A DNA stretch of 64,000 bases from positions 3,839,501-3,903,500 of the forward strand of contig NZ_CP053482.1 in assembly GCF_016772315.1 (NCBI RefSeq), read 5' to 3'. Every line of letters begins with the position of its first letter. Position 1 is the stretch's first letter. Positions 45,733-54,800 of the stretch are shown here, piece by piece. Both the position numbers and the translations under genes were made by a program. Source of the DNA: Thiothrix subterranea (GTDB lineage Bacteria; Pseudomonadota; Gammaproteobacteria; Thiotrichales; Thiotrichaceae). The notes beneath the pieces were generated by a model. The model did no database searches, was not told where the DNA came from, and was given only the letters and a program-made list of their open reading frames with translations.

Positions 45733-47790
45733 TTACTTTACGCGCATTCCGGGTTCTGCACCCTTGTCAGGTGTCAGGATGAATAAATCTTTACCGCCGG
45801 GGCCTGCTGCCAACACCATGCCTTCGGATACGCCAAAGCGCATTTTACGGGGGGCAAGGTTGGCGACCATCACGGTGTAACGACCTTCCAGATCGGCCGG
45901 GTCGTAAGCGGATTTTATCCCGGCAAACACGTTGCGGGTTTCACCGCCCAGATCAAGGGTCAATTGTACCAGCTTATCCGCGCCTTTGACGTGTTCCGCT
46001 TTAACGATTTTAGCAATGCGTAAGTCGATTTTGGCAAAATCGTCGTAGTCAATGGTGGGGCTGATGGGGTCGTCGGTCAGGTGTTGAGTACTGTTCCCTT
46101 CGACTTCGCTCAGGGAGCGGTTATCTGTTTGGTTGCTGAGCGTAGCCGAAGCATTGTCTTCGAGCATGGCTTCGACCATTGCCGGTTCAACACGAGTCAT
46201 CAGGGCTTTGAACGTGGCAATTTCGCTGCCAATCAGCGGAGTCGCAACACTTGCCCAAGTCAGTTCACCGGCATTGAGGAAGCTTTCTGCGTCCACCGCC
46301 AATTGTGGGAGAACCGGCTTGAGGTAGCTCACAATCGCCCGGAACATATTGATGCCTTGGGTGCAAACGCTTTGCACTTCGGCAAGGCGTTCCGGGTCTT
46401 TGGCGAGTACCCACGGCTTTTGTTCGTCAACGTATTGGTTGGCCTTGTCAGCCAAACCCATGATTTCGCGCATGGCCTGACCGTAGCGGCGGGTTTCGTA
46501 AAGTTCGGCGATACGCTCAGAGGCATCGCTAAATTCCTGATATAACGCGGAGTCAGGCAGTGTATCAGCCAATTTGTTGTCAAATCGCTTGTTGATGAAA
46601 CCGGCGCAGCGCGAGGCAATATTAACCACTTTGCCGACTAAATCGCTGTTGACCCGTGCCACGAAATCTTCGAGGTTAAGGTCAATGTCATCCACGCCAT
46701 TGCTGAGTTTGCTGGCGAAATAATAGCGTAACCATTCCGGGTTCAAATGCTTGAGGTAGCTTTCGGCTTGAATAAATGTGCCGCGTGATTTGGACATTTT
46801 CGCGCCGTTCACCGTCAAAAAGCCGTGGCAATGTACCGCGCTGGGGGTGCGGAAACCCGCGCCATGCAACAGGGCAGGCCAAAACAGCGTGTGGAAATAG
46901 GCAATGTCTTTGCCGATGAAGTGATACACCTCGGCGGTGGAATCGGGTTTCCAGAAGCTATCAAAATCCAGCCCGGTACGGTCACACAGGTTTTTGAAGC
47001 TGGCTAAATAACCAATCGGCGCATCCAGCCACACGTAAAAATATTTGTCATCAGTGTCGGGAATTTTAAAGCCCCAGTAAGGCGCGTCGCGGGAAACATC
47101 CCAATCGCTCAAGCCTTGATCTGACTCAAACCATTCCATTTGCTTATTGGCGATTTCTTTTTGTACCGCGCCGCTGGCAAGGAATTCGCGCAGGAAGGTT
47201 TCAAAATGCCCCAGCTTAAAGAAATAGTGGTCGGTTTCTTTTTCAATCGGAGTCGTGCCGGAAATTGCCGACACCGCATTTTTCAAATCAGTCGGGGAAT
47301 AAGTCGCACCGCAAGCTTCGCAGTTATCACCGTATTGATCCGCCGCGCCACAACGTGGGCATTCGCCTTTAATAAAACGGTCGGGCAGGAACATTTTCGC
47401 TTGCGCATCGTAAGCTTGGCGAATGGTGCGTTTTTCAATATGCCCATTGTCACGCGCCGCCTTGTAGATGAATTCGGCGAAATGGCGGTTTTCGTCGGAG
47501 TGCGTGGTGTAGTAATTGTCGAAACCGACCCGAAACCCTGCAAAATCACGCTGATGTTCCGCGCCAATGCGGGCAATCAATTGTTCTGGGGTAATGCCTT
47601 CTTGTTGCGCCCGGAGCATGATTGGCGTGCCGTGCGTGTCATCCGCGCACACATAGTGGCATTCATTGCCGCGCAAACGTTGAAAACGCGCCCAAATATC
47701 CGTCTGGATGTATTCGACCATGTGACCAATATGGATTGGGCCATTGGCGTAGGGCAGGGCACTGGTGATGAGGATTTTTCTTGGCTGCAT
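45733..47790 (-). CDS. metG: Methionyl-tRNA synthetase
   Basis: The 685-residue class I synthetase has [23 protein letters not shown] (HIGH), a zinc knuckle ([18 protein letters not shown]), the KMSKS loop in [11 protein letters not shown] and a C-terminal tRNA-binding OB fold ([21 protein letters not shown]). In the linker before the OB fold lie about 20 residues (around 547-565, RSLSEVEG and flanks) encoded by an inserted palindromic repeat. The reading frame is preserved, so the enzyme should be functional. Confidence 0.97.
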   Translation of the reverse strand: MQPRKILITSALPYANGPIHIGHMVEYIQTDIWARFQRLRGNECHYVCADDTHGTPIMLRAQQEGITPEQLIARIGAEHQRDFAGFRVGFDNYYTTHSDENRHFAEFIYKAARDNGHIEKRTIRQAYDAQAKMFLPDRFIKGECPRCGAADQYGDNCEACGATYSPTDLKNAVSAISGTTPIEKETDHYFFKLGHFETFLREFLASGAVQKEIANKQMEWFESDQGLSDWDVSRDAPYWGFKIPDTDDKYFYVWLDAPIGYLASFKNLCDRTGLDFDSFWKPDSTAEVYHFIGKDIAYFHTLFWPALLHGAGFRTPSAVHCHGFLTVNGAKMSKSRGTFIQAESYLKHLNPEWLRYYFASKLSNGVDDIDLNLEDFVARVNSDLVGKVVNIASRCAGFINKRFDNKLADTLPDSALYQEFSDASERIAELYETRRYGQAMREIMGLADKANQYVDEQKPWVLAKDPERLAEVQSVCTQGINMFRAIVSYLKPVLPQLAVDAESFLNAGELTWASVATPLIGSEIATFKALMTRVEPAMVEAMLEDNASATLSNQTDNRSLSEVEGNSTQHLTDDPISPTIDYDDFAKIDLRIAKIVKAEHVKGADKLVQLTLDLGGETRNVFAGIKSAYDPADLEGRYTVMVANLAPRKMRFGVSEGMVLAAGPGGKDLFILTPDKGAEPGMRVK
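46096..46153. repeat. Palindromic repeat inserted in metG
   Basis: CTTCGACTTCGCTCAG (46098-46113) and the reverse complement of CTGAGCGTAGCCGAAG (46136-46151) match at 14 of 16 positions, with a 22-base loop. Elements of this sequence type occur as dispersed palindromes in several bacteria. Here it sits in frame within a domain linker. Confidence 0.7.
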
Positions 47791-47914
47791 GGCTGTCTTT
47801 AAAGGCTTCTGATAGGGACGCGATAAAGTAGCAGGTTGTGGGGGTTTGTGCCACTGGTTGGCATCGAAACACTACCATTAGTAAATTCAATGAATATTTT
47901 AGTGATAGTTACCA

Positions 47915-47920
47915 TATAAT
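47915..47920 (+). promoter_or_regulatory. Putative -10 box for the lipoprotein pair
   Basis: A perfect TATAAT lies 49 bases before the first lipoprotein ATG in an AT-rich stretch. No good -35 hexamer is seen at 16-18 bases, so confidence is modest. Confidence 0.4.
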
Positions 47921-47969
47921 ATTTGATTGAAACCATAAACCCCAATTAACCACTTATAGGTAATAAATC

Positions 47970-49277
47970 ATGAATATGAACAGTGTCAGCGTTCATACGT
48001 TCAATAAAACCTCTATCGCTAAACAAGGGCAGTTACTCTTGGCGGGCATTGTAATGTCATCATTGCTCACCGCTTGTGGTGGCAGTAGCGGGCCTTCCGC
48101 AGAAGAATTGGCTGCACAAGCAGCGCTTGCTGCCCAAGTAGCAGCGAATAAAGCGGCAGCGGATGCGGCAACAGCGGCAGCACTGGTTCAGGCCGCAGCC
48201 GATAAAGCGGCGGCAGATGCCAAGGCAGAAGAGGAGCGCCAAGCTGCGCTAACAGCAGCGCGTAAAGAAACTCAAGACAGTGTAAAGCAGGTAGAAACCG
48301 ATACCAAAGCAGCACAGGCAGCCAGTTCTATTGCCGGATACGCGCTATTACAAGCTAAACAGCAAGGCGCAGCTTACCCAGAAGTTGCTGAAGCATTAGC
48401 CGAAACACAAGCATTTGCTGATCAAGCTAAGCAGGCTGTCGAACAAGCACTGGCACAGAAAGCTTTGGCGACGGCAGCGGCAACCAATGCGGAAACTGCC
48501 CTAAGCCTTGCAGACGTGACAGCATTTGCCGAACAAGCTAAAAATGCTGCGCTCAGTACCAAAGAAGCCCGCGTCGCTGCGGAAAAAGCACGTGATGCCA
48601 CGCAAAAAGCAGCAGCAGAAGTCAGTGCTGGCGTTAAACTTGCGGAAGCTGCCAGGCGTTACGCCAAATTGGACGCCAGTGGTAATGAATTACCACTTAA
48701 CGCAACGTCATGGTCTTGCTTGAAAGACAAGCAGACCGGCTTGGTTTGGGAGACCAAAACCGATGATGGCAGTTTCCGGGATAAAGATTGGCGTTACCGT
48801 CACATGCATAACTATGGCGGTTATGGCAATACAGTGGATACGAAAGGTCAAGTATTATGCCGTGGGCTTGATACGTGTGATGCTTATTCTTACATGAATG
48901 CGGTGAATGGTGCGGGATTATGTGGCAGAAATTCTTGGCGTATTCCGCTGAAAAGTGAGCTGGGCAGTATTGCGCAAATCAATGGGGGCGGCACACCCCC
49001 GCATATTAATCAGGAAGTTTTCCCCGATATTGTCTATAAACCCTATGTTGCTGCTTATTGCGCGATGAATACCAACACGGGGGCTGATGCCGAACACAAC
49101 TACCAAGGTGTTGATTATGGCTTGCCGTTATTAAACGGTACCCAAACCAAAGAAAACTTGGAAAACAGTATTTTGATTCCTTTGCGTTATTACGGGGAAA
49201 TCAAAGATGGTTTGGTGGACAACCCTGGTAATGCATCTAACTGGATTTGTTACACCCGTATGGTGAGTTCTCGTTAA
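47970..49277 (+). CDS. DUF1566 (Lcl-like) surface lipoprotein A
   Basis: The 435-residue protein has a lipoprotein signal (LLLAGIVMSSLLTACGG, Cys lipobox), then a long Ala/Lys/Gln-rich helical stalk (about 45-230). A C-terminal DUF1566/Lcl-C domain (about 245-435) follows with TGLVWETKTDDG, the repeated WRYRHMHNYGGYG, GRNSWRIPLKSEL and YQGVDYGLPL. DUF1566 adopts a C-type-lectin-like fold and often serves in surface binding. Several Cys in the domain suggest disulfides outside the cytoplasm. It is a close paralogue of the next gene, so the pair arose by tandem duplication. Confidence 0.85.
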   Translation: MNMNSVSVHTFNKTSIAKQGQLLLAGIVMSSLLTACGGSSGPSAEELAAQAALAAQVAANKAAADAATAAALVQAAADKAAADAKAEEERQAALTAARKETQDSVKQVETDTKAAQAASSIAGYALLQAKQQGAAYPEVAEALAETQAFADQAKQAVEQALAQKALATAAATNAETALSLADVTAFAEQAKNAALSTKEARVAAEKARDATQKAAAEVSAGVKLAEAARRYAKLDASGNELPLNATSWSCLKDKQTGLVWETKTDDGSFRDKDWRYRHMHNYGGYGNTVDTKGQVLCRGLDTCDAYSYMNAVNGAGLCGRNSWRIPLKSELGSIAQINGGGTPPHINQEVFPDIVYKPYVAAYCAMNTNTGADAEHNYQGVDYGLPLLNGTQTKENLENSILIPLRYYGEIKDGLVDNPGNASNWICYTRMVSSR

Positions 49278-49318
49278 TTTAGGCTAACTCTACATTACTC
49301 ATTTATAGGTCATGAATC

Positions 49319-50623
49319 ATGAATATGAACAAAATTAACGTTCATACGCTTAATAAAAGCACGGCTGCAAAACAAGGGCAGTTACTACTGGCGGGCATTG
49401 TAATGTCATCATTGCTCACTGCTTGTGGTGGCAGCAGTGGGCCTTCCGCAGAAGAATTGGCGGCGCAAGCCGCGATTGCAGCACAGGCCGCAGCCGATAA
49501 AGCAGCGGCGGATGCTGCAACAGCGGCAGCACTTGTTAAGGCAGAAGAGGATCGCCAAGCTAATATGGCGACGGCTCGTCAACAAATCAAAGATATTGCT
49601 GGTCAGGTGGAAACCGACACCAAAGCAACACAATCGGCTAATTCGATTGCGGGCTATTCGTTATTGCTTGCTAAACAGGAAGGCTCAAGTTACCCAGAGG
49701 CGGCTGGCGCATTAGCCGAAACACAGGCATTTGCGGATCAGGCTAAACAAGCAACGGATCAAGCGCTGGCACAGAAAGCCTTAGTAACGACGGCTGTAAG
49801 CGATGCCGACACTGTGACAACGCTCGATGGCATTCAGGCGTTGTTACAGCAAGTGCAAGCGGCAGCACTTAGTGTGAAAGCGGCACGAACGGCAGCAGAA
49901 CAAGCGCGGGATGCTACGCAAAAAGCGGCGGAACAAGTCAGGGCTGAAGTTAAATTGGCAGAGGCTTCTAAACGCTATACGAAGCTTGACAGTGCAGGCA
50001 ATGTGCTGCCTGCTTCTGCTCCGTCATGGGAATGTGTTAAGGAAAATGCTACCGGGAAAGTGTGGGAATCCAAAACGAATGATAATGGGCTACGTGACCG
50101 TGACTGGCGCTATCGGCATTTTCACAATTATGCCGGTTATGCCAGCACTAGGGACAGCACTGGCGCAATATTGTGTCAGGTGCTTGGCAATTGTGACGCT
50201 TACAGTTATGTGAATGCCGTCAACAACTCCGGCGGCTTGTGTGGCAGATCGCAATGGCGTTTGCCAACCATGGAAGAGCTGTTGAATTTAGTCCAAGTGA
50301 ATGATAACGGGCAACGCCCCAACATTGACTTGAAATTTTTCCCGGATACAGTCAATGCGGCTAATAAAGCTGCCTATTGTTCTGAAAACTTAGCACGCAT
50401 GGCTACGGATTGCGGGTATCCCGCAGGAACACCAGTGAATAAGAGTGCTGACGGGCGCATTGAATGTAACTATCAAGGCGTCGATTATGGTTTACCAATC
50501 AGTGCTGATAACGCGCGCGGTGGCAGTATGGTGGCATTGCGTCATTACGGCGAAGTGCCGGATGGCTTGCCGACTTATTCCACTAATAACTGGATTTGTT
50601 ATGCCCGACTGATTAGCAACTGA
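49319..50623 (+). CDS. DUF1566 surface lipoprotein B, 3' end altered by an IS
   Basis: The 434-residue protein repeats the layout of its neighbour: identical LLLAGIVMSSLLTACGG lipobox, Ala-rich stalk, and DUF1566 domain (TGKVWESKTNDNG, WRYRHFHNYAGYA, GRSQWRLPTMEEL, YQGVDYGLPI). Leader and 5' untranslated segments of the two genes also match (TTATAGGT before each start). An insertion sequence starts at base 50620, inside the last sense codon, and supplies the TGA stop. Without the IS the frame would read Asn-Phe-stop, so only one residue was lost. Confidence 0.85.
   Translation: MNMNKINVHTLNKSTAAKQGQLLLAGIVMSSLLTACGGSSGPSAEELAAQAAIAAQAAADKAAADAATAAALVKAEEDRQANMATARQQIKDIAGQVETDTKATQSANSIAGYSLLLAKQEGSSYPEAAGALAETQAFADQAKQATDQALAQKALVTTAVSDADTVTTLDGIQALLQQVQAAALSVKAARTAAEQARDATQKAAEQVRAEVKLAEASKRYTKLDSAGNVLPASAPSWECVKENATGKVWESKTNDNGLRDRDWRYRHFHNYAGYASTRDSTGAILCQVLGNCDAYSYVNAVNNSGGLCGRSQWRLPTMEELLNLVQVNDNGQRPNIDLKFFPDTVNAANKAAYCSENLARMATDCGYPAGTPVNKSADGRIECNYQGVDYGLPISADNARGGSMVALRHYGEVPDGLPTYSTNNWICYARLISN
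50613..50619 (+). repeat. Target-site duplication, left copy
   Basis: TTAGCAA here is repeated at 51728-51734, directly flanking both ends of the insertion sequence. Confidence 0.75.
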
Positions 50624-51727
50624 TGTTACGCAGCCCTAAGCACCTGTAGCTCATCAAAAGCGCCCCGAATTGCCTTGGCGTAGAGTTTTGCCCGTAAAGC
50701 AAAGTGGTTAAGATGCTTGCTGATGGTCAAACACTCCATTTTGAAGACAGCGACGATGGAGGCGAATAAGTGATTCGCTTGTGTTTTAGCGGTGTGTGCA
50801 GGGGATTTCGCAAATGCCGCATTGGATTTGAGCGATTTATGGAAGACCTCGACTTTCCACCGTTTTTGGTAGGTTGTCGTGATTTCGTCCCACTCTACCG
50901 CCAACTGGCTACAAACCAGATACAAAATGCCAGTGCTGCCGTCTTTGTTCGTAAAGATTTGCCGAGCGAGCTTGACGGGGAAGGTTAGCCCCTTCAAGTA
51001 GCCCGTGATGGCTTTTTGTTCTGTCCATGCCAATTGGTCGAGCCGTGTGTAACGGTTTTCCTTCCGATCTTTTTCGCTTAATGCGACTAATCGGTTACTT
51101 TTCAATGCCATAATGAAGTCCTTTTGCCGTTTCTCCTTGATGTGTTCCATATTCTCGGCGGAGGCGAACCAAATGTCGTTCAACACCCATGAAAATTTCA
51201 GTTGGTTTTGAATGCAGGTGTCAATCATGGAGCGCATTTGCTCATTTTTGGTGACATCGCTGCACCGTTTTTCTTGGCGGGTCTTGATGTCGCAGAAACG
51301 GAATGGCTTCCGTATCAGTTCAAATGCAACCGGAATGGATGCGCCGTTGCTGTGATACAGGCAGTTTAACAAGTTGATTCCCTTGATATTGCGTCCTTTA
51401 CAGTGGTCGTAATGCCAACAAATCAGGTCGTTTTCGTCCATGTAGGGCTTTTCTTGCACCGTATCGTCGATGATCAGGATGCCATCGGCTGATTCGACCT
51501 CCCTGACGGTCTTTTTTACCTGTTTCCACAGGTCTTTCGAGGTGTATTCATCCCCCGAAAGAAAACGACTGATCGCATCGTGGCTAATTTCGCCGTCCAA
51601 TAGTTGGGATAAACCCGTTGCTGTGGCGTAGCCAAAAGTCACGGTTAGGTAGTCGGTGTAGAGATCAAGACGTGTTTGGTTCATACCTGAAATATAGTGG
51701 ATGGAAGCTGCGTCTGCGTAACATCAG
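50620..51727 (-). mobile_element. Insertion sequence with 14-bp terminal inverted repeats
   Basis: The element is 1108 bases long, bounded by perfect 14-base inverted repeats CTGATGTTACGCAG (50620-50633 and, complementary, 51714-51727). Seven-base direct repeats TTAGCAA lie immediately outside, giving exact borders. It encodes one transposase on the minus strand whose stop lies inside the left repeat. Perfect ends and an open transposase frame suggest a recent insertion. I did not see another copy in the window. Confidence 0.88.
50626..51684 (-). CDS. DDE transposase, IS4/IS701-like
   Basis: The 352-residue protein has an N-terminal DNA-binding part and an RNase-H-fold core: first Asp in GILIIDDTVQEKPY, second in WVLNDIWFASAENM, and a candidate Glu in YQKRWKVEVFHKSLKS (YREK-type region). 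This matches the IS4-like superfamily; IS701 is the closest family from memory, but a seven-base target duplication is not its usual size, so the family is left open. No frameshift or internal stop is visible. Confidence 0.88.
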   Translation of the reverse strand: MNQTRLDLYTDYLTVTFGYATATGLSQLLDGEISHDAISRFLSGDEYTSKDLWKQVKKTVREVESADGILIIDDTVQEKPYMDENDLICWHYDHCKGRNIKGINLLNCLYHSNGASIPVAFELIRKPFRFCDIKTRQEKRCSDVTKNEQMRSMIDTCIQNQLKFSWVLNDIWFASAENMEHIKEKRQKDFIMALKSNRLVALSEKDRKENRYTRLDQLAWTEQKAITGYLKGLTFPVKLARQIFTNKDGSTGILYLVCSQLAVEWDEITTTYQKRWKVEVFHKSLKSNAAFAKSPAHTAKTQANHLFASIVAVFKMECLTISKHLNHFALRAKLYAKAIRGAFDELQVLRAA

Positions 51728-51765
51728 TTAGCAATTTCTAAATATATTGAGCTGTTGGCTGGCTA

Positions 51766-51799
51766 GGGACGTCCTGTTTTTTACAAGACGCCCTTTTTT
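51766..51799 (+). terminator. Terminator of the lipoprotein operon, displaced by the IS
   Basis: GGG-A-CGTCCTGT (51766-51777) pairs with ACAAGACGCCC (51783-51793) with one bulge and one mismatch around a T6 loop, then TTTTTT follows. It is oriented to stop plus-strand transcripts from the lipoprotein genes. The IS now separates it from them by about 1.1 kb. Confidence 0.65.
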
Positions 51800-51811
51800 A
51801 TGGCGTATGGT

Positions 51812-54800
51812 TTATTGCAACCCACCTTTCACAATGTAGTTTGCCGCGAAACCACTGTTGAGCGGGTGCAGCAGGATATTACCCACCAACAGCGTGGTGT
51901 CATTGCCCGGCCCAGTAAACAACGTTTTGCCATCAAAGTTGATGTCGGTGTTGATGTAGCCCGTTAGGATATGGTTGGTATTGCTTTGCGTATTATCGCC
52001 AGCAGTAATCACGCGCCCTAGCAGGCTGGTAACATCATTATTCGGGCCATTAGCGCTTAAGGTATTGCTCACATTAATATCGCCAGCCCACATTAGTGCT
52101 ACCGTGCCAGTAATAATGCGGGTTTCATCGCCACTGACCAGCATTGAGCTTGAAGCGAAATTAAGCATTTTTGCGGTGCTACTCAAGCTGATAGGGCTGG
52201 CGCTTACCATGCCGAGGTGATTGCGGTGACGCACACTCACGTAGTAATTACCTGCTTTAACCTTCGCAAAGTGCAACAGGTTAGAGCCGGTTTGCGAATC
52301 CACGACATCGCCATCCCGTTGCAGAATTAGCGCTCGGCTTGCTACCACGGTATCAAGACCAGTACGTAATTCAACCAGTATCCAATCGACGATTGCATCG
52401 TTGCCCGCCATTTCTTGAACCATCGTGCTGAGTGTTTCAGTGCCAGCGTATTTAAACGGATCCGCCTGATACGGTTGTGTATTGGGCAATAAGCCTAAGG
52501 TATTCAAGGTGTCTACCATCAATGCCGTTTTGCTGTCATAAGCACCTTGTAACATGGCACGCACGCTTACCGTCACACCATCATCTGCGGTGTTGTTGAC
52601 GACACTCACTTTGAACAGTTTACTGCTGCTTAAACCGCCGGTATCGGTAACGGCAATCTCCACTTCGTAAACGTTATCGCGGTTAGCATCCATCGGCGCG
52701 TCATAATCAGGCATGACGCGGAAACGCAATAAGCCGGTGCTGGGGTCTATTTCAAAATTGGCACTGTCTGCGCCGCCGCTGATACGGTAGCTCAGTTTGT
52801 CATTGGCATCGGAATCTTGCGCTGCCACCGTCAATACAGTTTTACTGGTGTCTTCGGTGACGCTCAGGCTGGTGGTTGAGGTGATCGCGGGCGCTTCATT
52901 GGTATTCATTACCCGCACGCTGACATCGCGCACGTATTTTGCACCATCCACGGTGGTCGCCGTGATTTCCAAGTCATAGACGTTATCTTTGTCGCTATCC
53001 ATCGGTGATTCGTAATTGCCCGGCGGCAAGGTCAGACTCGGTGGCGGCGCGGCGCGGGTGTCAATTTCCGTACCTTCAGCATCAGCCGATTTGGTAATGA
53101 TGACGCTATTAACAATAAATTTAACCGTTGCACAGTCTAAGGTCGCGCCGGGGGTCGGGTTGGTAATCGTGAAGAAGTTACCGTCGCTACCACCACTGAT
53201 GACATAAGTAATGGGGTTGCCATTGGAATCTTTGGCTTCCAATAATTTGATCACCGTCGTTACATTGGTTTCATCAATGACCATATTGGCGCCGCTGGTC
53301 GTGTCATCAATCAGGCTGTCACAGACTTGGATGGTAATGCCATCTTTTATGCCGGAAAACTCCGACGTAGAACCATACGTGCTGGCGTCGATTTTCTGTG
53401 TCAGCGTAACGCTGATGTAAGCACCTTGCGCCACGGTTATTGTGCTGTTGAGCGTGCCTTTGAAATTCAAGCTGCCAGTACCGGGGTGACTGAGGTCTTT
53501 GCTGCCAATCAAGGTTTGGCCTTCACCATTGCCGGATGCGTCTTTGGCGGCGCTGGTAAAGAATTCAATACGGTAATCACCTGCCGCCACATCCAAGTTG
53601 AAGTCATACGTCACAACCTTAGTGCCATTCGCGCCGAAGGAGTTAACTTTGACGTCTGGGTAATTGAGCAGATTATTGGGGCCAGAATCCGCATCACCGG
53701 CGTCATTAGCCGTTACCCCGAAACCGTTTTCGTCGCCACCGACCAAATCAATACCCAACCCGGTATTGGCGTAAATGCTGTTACCGAGGAAGCTGTTATT
53801 GGTGGTTGCACCCTGTACATTGATGCCATCACCACTGAAATTGGTAATAGCGAGATTGAGGACTTGACTACCCGTGCTGCCAGTAACCAATGTTAAGCCA
53901 TTGCCCGCACCACCGTTGCCATTCAATTGAATGACAGGAGCGGCGCTCGTGCTATTGAAAGTCGCTTGTTTGCTGCCATCCAACACCAGAGGTTTGTTGA
54001 TGTCAGGCAATGCGCTGTTTAGGGCGATTTTCCAAACACCCGCATTGTAATTCGGGTCGCTGGTGGACAGTTCTAAAATGGCGTTTTCTTTGCCAGCGGT
54101 GCGCCCAACTTGTGCCAGTGTCGCATCACCATCCAACAGGTTGGCGTTCAATAAGAACTGACGGAGCGAACCCGCGCCGCTGTCATTGGTGTTGGTCACG
54201 GTGTCGAAGTTGAAGCCGAAGTTGACATTGCTGAGATTGGCATTGCTCAACGTAATGGCTTGGCTGAATGCCGTGCTCGCGGTACTCACATTGTTAACGC
54301 CGTCAGTACGGTAGGTCATAACCCCGCGTTCTGAACCGTTGGAGCCGGGGCGGGTCGAGTGCACGCTGGCATTTACCGCTTGCACACTGTATGTACCTAC
54401 GGGGATGTCGGTGAAAATGTAGCTACCATCGGCTGCTGTGGCGGCGGTGGCGAGTACGTTATTGCTGGCATCGCGTAGCTCGACGCTGGCACCACTAATG
54501 CCCGTCATGCCCGCCGTTGCCGCATTGAACGCCCGCCCATTGCCACCACCGTAATTCACGTCTTCGTAGATTTTACCGGCAACATCGTACACTTCCAGCA
54601 GCAGAACAGTGGGAGAGAATTCTGAAGTGCCGGAATTGCTGAGTGTGGCGGTGGCGGTCATGCTGTCACCCGTTACAAACCCTGCCGGAGTTGGAATGGT
54701 GACAGTGAAGGCGTTCATGCCGGTGTGGTTGTTGCCATCCGCGTCGGTGGCAATGGCGCACGTTGCGGTGTCGGTATCGCTGGCGCTGCCTTCCTCAAAG

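Noticed and set aside
47970-50623. A second DGR target in the DUF1566 lipoproteins
   Set aside because: The fold class fits, but neither gene's 3' end aligns to the template at 34243-34371 and no other RT or template is visible.
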